Origin: JANLYQ01 sp031365725
GTDB taxonomy: Bacteria; Actinomycetota; Actinomycetes; JACCUZ01
Assembly: GCA_031365725.1 (NCBI GenBank)
Contig: JANLYQ010000014.1
Location: 113,996 to 177,995 of the forward strand
Length of the DNA: 64,000 nucleotides
Reading direction: 5' to 3'
Both the position numbers and the translations under genes were made by a program. A model generated the notes under the pieces. It did no database searches. It worked only from the letters and a program-made list of their open reading frames with translations, and was not told the origin of the DNA. Positions 60,839 to 64,000 of this stretch are shown here, in pieces (positions within the stretch are counted from its first letter, which is position 1; each line of letters opens with the position of its first letter).

Positions 60839-61888
60839 GTGCGCGCCACCCTCATCCATGCCCCTCGCGACATCCGCGTCGAGGACGTGCCCGACCCGAT
60901 CGTGCGCGCCGCCACCGATGCCGTCGTACGCGTAGTCGCTGCGTGCGTCTGCGGTTCGGACCTGTGGCCCTACCGCGGGGTCCTCGACACCGACGAGCCC
61001 CACCGGATCGGGCACGAGTTCGTCGGTGTGGTCGAGGACGTCGGTGCCGAGGTGTCGACCGTCAAGCCGGGGGACTTCGTGATCGCGCCGTTCGTCATCT
61101 CCGACGGCACCTGCGTTCACTGCGTGCACGGGGTGCAGACCTCGTGCAGCCATGGTGCCTCGTGGGGCGGGTTGGACGCCGATGGTCACCTGATCGACGC
61201 CGGCCAAGGCGAAGCGGTGCGGGTGCCGATGGCTGACGGCACGCTGGTGACCAGCCCGGCGCCAAGCGACGATGCCATGCTTGCGAGTCTCCTGACGCTC
61301 TCCGATGTCATGGGCACCGGTCACCACGCGGCTCTGGCGGCGGGCGTCGGCCGCGGTTCGACTGTCGTCGTGGTGGGCGACGGCGCTGTCGGACTCTGCG
61401 GGGTGCTCGCCGCGCGCCGGCTCGGCGCCGAGCGCATCGTTGCGATGTCGCGCCACGCCGACCGGCAGGCGCTGGCCACGACTTTCGGCGCGACCGACAT
61501 CGTCAGCACCCGCGGCGACGAGGGTGTGACCGAGGTGAAGGACCTGCTCGGCGGCGACGGGGCTGACGCGGTGCTCGAGTGCGTCGGTACCAAGGAGTCG
61601 ATGCAGCAGGCGATCGACAGCGCCCGCCCGGGTGGCCGGGTCGGCTATGTCGGGGTGCCGGTGGGTGGTGCCGAGCTGCCGATCCGGCAGCTGTTCGGCT
61701 CCAACGTCTCGGTCGGGGGCGGCGTCGCGCCCGTGCGCGCCTACCTGCCCGAGCTGCTCGGTGACGTGCTGTCCGGTGCGATCGAGCCGGGCAGGGTCTT
61801 CGACCTGGTGCTGCCGTTGGGCGAGGCGCCGGAGGCTTACGCGGCGATGGACGAGCGCCGCTCGATCAAGGCGATGCTCAAGCCCTGA
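60839..61888 (+). CDS. Zinc-dependent alcohol dehydrogenase (IMP dehydrogenase-like MDR)
   Basis: The 349-residue enzyme starts at GTG after GGAG. Catalytic zinc motifs are ACVCGSDLWPYRG and GHEFVGVVEDVGAEV. The structural-zinc cysteines appear as GTCVHCVHGVQTSC, a shortened set. The cofactor motif is VVGDGAVGLCGVLAARRLGAERIVAMSRH. The GLDADGHLIDAGQGEAVRVP block is typical of this MDR group that carries out NAD(P)-linked alcohol oxidation. The substrate is unknown. Confidence 0.92.
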   Translation: MRATLIHAPRDIRVEDVPDPIVRAATDAVVRVVAACVCGSDLWPYRGVLDTDEPHRIGHEFVGVVEDVGAEVSTVKPGDFVIAPFVISDGTCVHCVHGVQTSCSHGASWGGLDADGHLIDAGQGEAVRVPMADGTLVTSPAPSDDAMLASLLTLSDVMGTGHHAALAAGVGRGSTVVVVGDGAVGLCGVLAARRLGAERIVAMSRHADRQALATTFGATDIVSTRGDEGVTEVKDLLGGDGADAVLECVGTKESMQQAIDSARPGGRVGYVGVPVGGAELPIRQLFGSNVSVGGGVAPVRAYLPELLGDVLSGAIEPGRVFDLVLPLGEAPEAYAAMDERRSIKAMLKP

Positions 61889-61918
61889 CCAGGCTGTTGG
61901 CCGGTCTGCGGGGAGCCT

Positions 61919-62605
61919 TCAGCCGGCGAGCTGGCGGTTGAGTGCGGCGAGGACCGAGCGGGCGACCGCTTCGGCCTCGTCGCCGCGCACCACCGCCGCG
62001 CCGGTGAGCACCTGCTCGCCGGTGCGAGGGACCGTCATCGTCAGCACAGTGACCGCGATCTCGCGATCGACTGTCGAGATGACCGTGGCCGACTCCACCT
62101 CGCAGGGGTGCCCGAGCAGCTCGTGCACCGCGTCGAGGGTGGCGATGGCGACCAGCCGCGCCCGGTGGGTGTGACCGGTAGGCCCGCGGCTGGTGCCCTC
62201 GAAGGTCAGCTCGCCGGCGGCGAGGCTGACCGTGGCCTCGATCTCGCCCTGACCGCTGCGCACCGTGATCGCCGAGATCGACGGCCGTACGACGGTGGGC
62301 TCGGCTGCGTCGCCGGCCGACTCGGCAGCGCTGGTGCTGCCGTTGAGGCGCAGCCCCGGGACGCCCGGCTCCTCGTCGCCCATCTGCACGACCGAGACGA
62401 TGCGATGGTCGATGTCGATGTCGTACTGCGCCATCGCCAGCGACTGCACGTCGCGCACGACCTGCTTGGCCGGCTTGCCGGGGGAGGCCAGCACGTGCAC
62501 CTCGGTGGGCACTGCGTCGGGGCCGGTGACCACGCTGGCCGCGCGGACGCCCTGGATGTGGCGCAGTGCGTCTTCGAGGTCCGGGAGGAGGCGCAAGGTG
62601 GGCAT
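61919..62605 (-). CDS. Conserved actinobacterial protein of unknown function
   Basis: I do not recognise a characterised family. The 228-residue soluble protein has an N-terminal ferredoxin-like or ACT-like stretch (LEDALRHIQGVRAASVVTGPDAVPTEVHVLA, IDIDHRIVSVVQMG), an Ala/Ser linker, and a C-terminal beta-rich dimerisation-like domain (EATVSLAAGELTFEGTSRGP, ATLDAVHELLG, AVTVLTMTVPRTGEQVLTGAAVVRGDEAEAVARSVLAALN). The two halves suggest a small-ligand or assembly role. It is convergent with the dehydrogenase gene. Confidence 0.7.
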   Translation of the reverse strand: MPTLRLLPDLEDALRHIQGVRAASVVTGPDAVPTEVHVLASPGKPAKQVVRDVQSLAMAQYDIDIDHRIVSVVQMGDEEPGVPGLRLNGSTSAAESAGDAAEPTVVRPSISAITVRSGQGEIEATVSLAAGELTFEGTSRGPTGHTHRARLVAIATLDAVHELLGHPCEVESATVISTVDREIAVTVLTMTVPRTGEQVLTGAAVVRGDEAEAVARSVLAALNRQLAG

Positions 62606-63094
62606 GAGGGAAGGCGCTCCAGGGATTGGTGTCCACGGTCGAGCAGAGAACGCCGCCGGGGATGGGGCGGGCGGTTGCGCAGAGCGTACGCGGTGGTACG
62701 CATGAGGAAGAAGGGGCTGCGTGGACGGTAGTGGCGGCGCGTCATCACTGATGAGTCATCGATAGTCACCGCTAGTCATTTGGCACCACCCCTAGCAACC
62801 GACCAGACACACCCTGGGTCAAAGTCTTGACGTGAGGTTGACCCAGAGTCTCTACTGACGTCTGCGAACGGCCGGAGACTCCTGGAGGAGGCTTCGGTCG
62901 TTTGATGCCGAGACGGGGGGCCGCTCTCGGGCGGGGCTTGACAACTGCAGAGAGCGTGATCGGGATCGGCAGCACATGTCGATCAGCTAGGTCTTCGCAG
63001 CACGCAACACCAGCACCACCCCACAGCGGAGCGGATCCTGCACAGGCGACACCAGCGGTGCCTGTGACATGAATCCAAGGGGTTGAGAATCACA
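62606..63094. promoter_or_regulatory. Long regulatory intergenic region upstream of the peptide gene
   Basis: These 489 bp contain no gene-like frame. AGTCA occurs at 62754-62758, 62764-62768 and 62774-62778, exactly 10 bp apart on one DNA face. A perfect 9-bp inverted repeat CTGGGTCAA (62814-62822) and TTGACCCAG (62838-62846) follows. A TTGACA hexamer stands at 62938-62943 without a clear -10 partner. The region is less GC-rich than the rest and looks like a controlled promoter with a long leader. Confidence 0.55.
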
Positions 63095-63157
63095 ATGAAG
63101 AAGATCGTGTCCGCTGTCGAGCAGTTCCTTCAGTCCGGTGCCAACTGGAAATGGTGA
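63095..63157 (+). CDS. 20-residue peptide gene
   Basis: ATG 63095 opens 20 codons, MKKIVSAVEQFLQSGANWKW, then TGA. Residues 2-13 form an amphipathic helix with two N-terminal lysines, and the end is aromatic-rich NWKW. A weak AAGGGG lies 12 bases upstream; a TTG at 63083 is an alternative start. The gene is 79 bp ahead of a membrane HD-GYP gene on the same strand. No leader or cysteine pattern of known RiPPs is seen. A signalling or membrane-active peptide is a hypothesis. Confidence 0.5.
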   Translation: MKKIVSAVEQFLQSGANWKW

Positions 63158-63236
63158 AGGCGCCCAGTAGGTGTGCTGCCGATCCCCATCACGCTGTCTG
63201 CGCCTTGGGTTCGACACGGGGACGGGGAGGATCCAC

Positions 63237-64000
63237 ATGCGCGAGTTGCCCACGTCGGCACGGCTGTATGTCGTGCTCGTCGTGGCCGCCGCCTCGGTGT
63301 TGATCGCGAAGTCTTGGGTTGACCGACCACCTGCATTGTTGACGGTCGGCGTGCTCATGCTGCTGCAGATCGTCGGAGACTCGCTGCTGGCGCGCGGCAG
63401 CCGCGATCTTCTCTCGATCTCACTCGGTTCCGTCACGACACTGGCGGCAATTCCCATGGTGGGGACCAGCGGAGCAGTGCTCGTCGCTTCGACCGCCGCC
63501 TTGGCGATCGACCGTGACGGAACCCCACTGATCAAGCGATTGTTCAACGGTGCTCAACTTGCTCTCGCTGCCGGTGTCTCGGGGACGACCTACCTACTCC
63601 TGGGCGGGACAACCAGTCTTGGAGTCGACAGCTTTCCTAGCGTCCTGGGGCCGATTCTCGCCGCCGACGTAGCCCACTGTGTGGCCAACGGCGCGCTAGT
63701 TGCTCTCGTCGTCGGCTTGCACCAGCGTGTTTCGCCCCTCGTCGTCTGGCAGGGCACGATGTCGCGGTCGGTCTTGTCTTACCTTGCATACGGACTATTT
63801 GGGCTCCTCCTGGCCGTGCTCTGGCTGCCCGTCGGCATCGGCCCGGCCGCGGCGTTGCTGCTGCTCCTGCCGTTGTTCGTGGCGCGCTGGGCCTACGAGC
63901 AGTACGCCGAGGAGCAGCGCGCCTACGACAGCACCGTGCGCGCCCTGATGGCTGCCGTAGAGACCAAAGACCTCTACACCCGCGGCCACAGCGAGCGCGT
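63237..64000 (+). CDS. Membrane HD-GYP phosphodiesterase-family protein (3' end outside window)
   Basis: ATG 63237 follows GGGGAGG. The 254 visible residues have six or seven transmembrane helices (ARLYVVLVVAAASVLIA, LLTVGVLMLLQIVG, LSYLAYGLFGLLLAVLWLPVG, AAALLLLLPLFVARW), a short linker EQYAEEQRAYDST, and the opening of an HD-GYP domain: VRALMAAVETKDLYTRGHSERV, where the first metal His appears. Such domains hydrolyse cyclic di-nucleotides. The membrane half looks like a MASE-type sensor. It is probably transcribed with the 20-residue peptide gene. Confidence 0.88.
   Translation, partial: MRELPTSARLYVVLVVAAASVLIAKSWVDRPPALLTVGVLMLLQIVGDSLLARGSRDLLSISLGSVTTLAAIPMVGTSGAVLVASTAALAIDRDGTPLIKRLFNGAQLALAAGVSGTTYLLLGGTTSLGVDSFPSVLGPILAADVAHCVANGALVALVVGLHQRVSPLVVWQGTMSRSVLSYLAYGLFGLLLAVLWLPVGIGPAAALLLLLPLFVARWAYEQYAEEQRAYDSTVRALMAAVETKDLYTRGHSER

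Noticed and set aside
62938..62966. Sigma-70 type promoter with TTGACA
   Set aside because: The -35 hexamer is good, but the sequence 17 bases downstream (CGGGAT) is a poor -10, so I did not list it as a promoter.

Overview
The window is 64 kb of high-GC, strongly codon-biased DNA from an actinomycete. Support for this comes from a SigR/RsrA redox switch with a matching promoter, a 24-codon bL37-type ribosomal protein, a RamB-type regulator beside aceA/aceB, an Actinobacterial Holin-X protein, GTG starts and 4-base stop/start overlaps. Gene content fits a Micrococcales or Propionibacteriales soil or environmental organism, but the genus cannot be fixed from this sequence. I saw no rRNA, tRNA, IS element or CRISPR array.

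Layout. 1-2.2 kb: a TetR repressor (cut by the left edge) divergent from a DHA2-type drug exporter, with two operator palindromes between them. 2.3-9.3 kb: a cysteine hydrolase, ADP-ribosylglycohydrolase and PfkB kinase operon running head-on into a LacI, solute-binding protein and two-permease sugar ABC operon. 9.5-13.3 kb: a glycogen-debranching-type enzyme and a large membrane protein. 13.2-17.7 kb: a two-component system, a Tat multicopper oxidase, a DUF305 lipoprotein and a 56-residue membrane protein, probably a copper or envelope-stress island. 17.8-22.3 kb: a RamB-like regulator divergent from isocitrate lyase and malate synthase (glyoxylate shunt). 22.3-27.4 kb: a GDSL hydrolase, then an aminoacyl-phosphatidylglycerol synthase-like protein flanked by two paralogous membrane esterases. 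27.4-35.3 kb: a complete histidine-utilisation operon (hutH, hutU, an M20 amidohydrolase, hutF, hutI) with a divergent IclR regulator. 36.2-38.0 kb: a three-gene membrane/envelope operon. 38-48.9 kb: redox, dehydrogenase and lipid genes, including a ROK glucokinase, a wax-ester synthase fused to a GNAT domain, and a Na+/H+ antiporter fused to a UBP zinc finger. 49-54 kb: Ku, a repeat-rich intergenic region, CBS, MFS and hisN. 54-60.8 kb: rsgA, aroA, DoxX, a YedK-type DNA-protein-crosslink protein, sigR-rsrA and bL37. 60.8-64 kb: an alcohol dehydrogenase, an unknown conserved protein, a long regulatory intergenic region, a 20-residue peptide gene and the start of a membrane HD-GYP protein cut by the right edge.

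How the parts work together. The left third is carbohydrate and riboside catabolism plus its control. The middle recycles acetate (glyoxylate shunt) and histidine to central metabolites. The right third is housekeeping (shikimate pathway, ribosome assembly, thiol-oxidative stress). The least explained units are the short peptide with its HD-GYP partner, the esterase/aminoacyl-lipid synthase cluster, and the paired riboside operons. The last kilobase looks somewhat lower in GC and less codon-biased than its surroundings.
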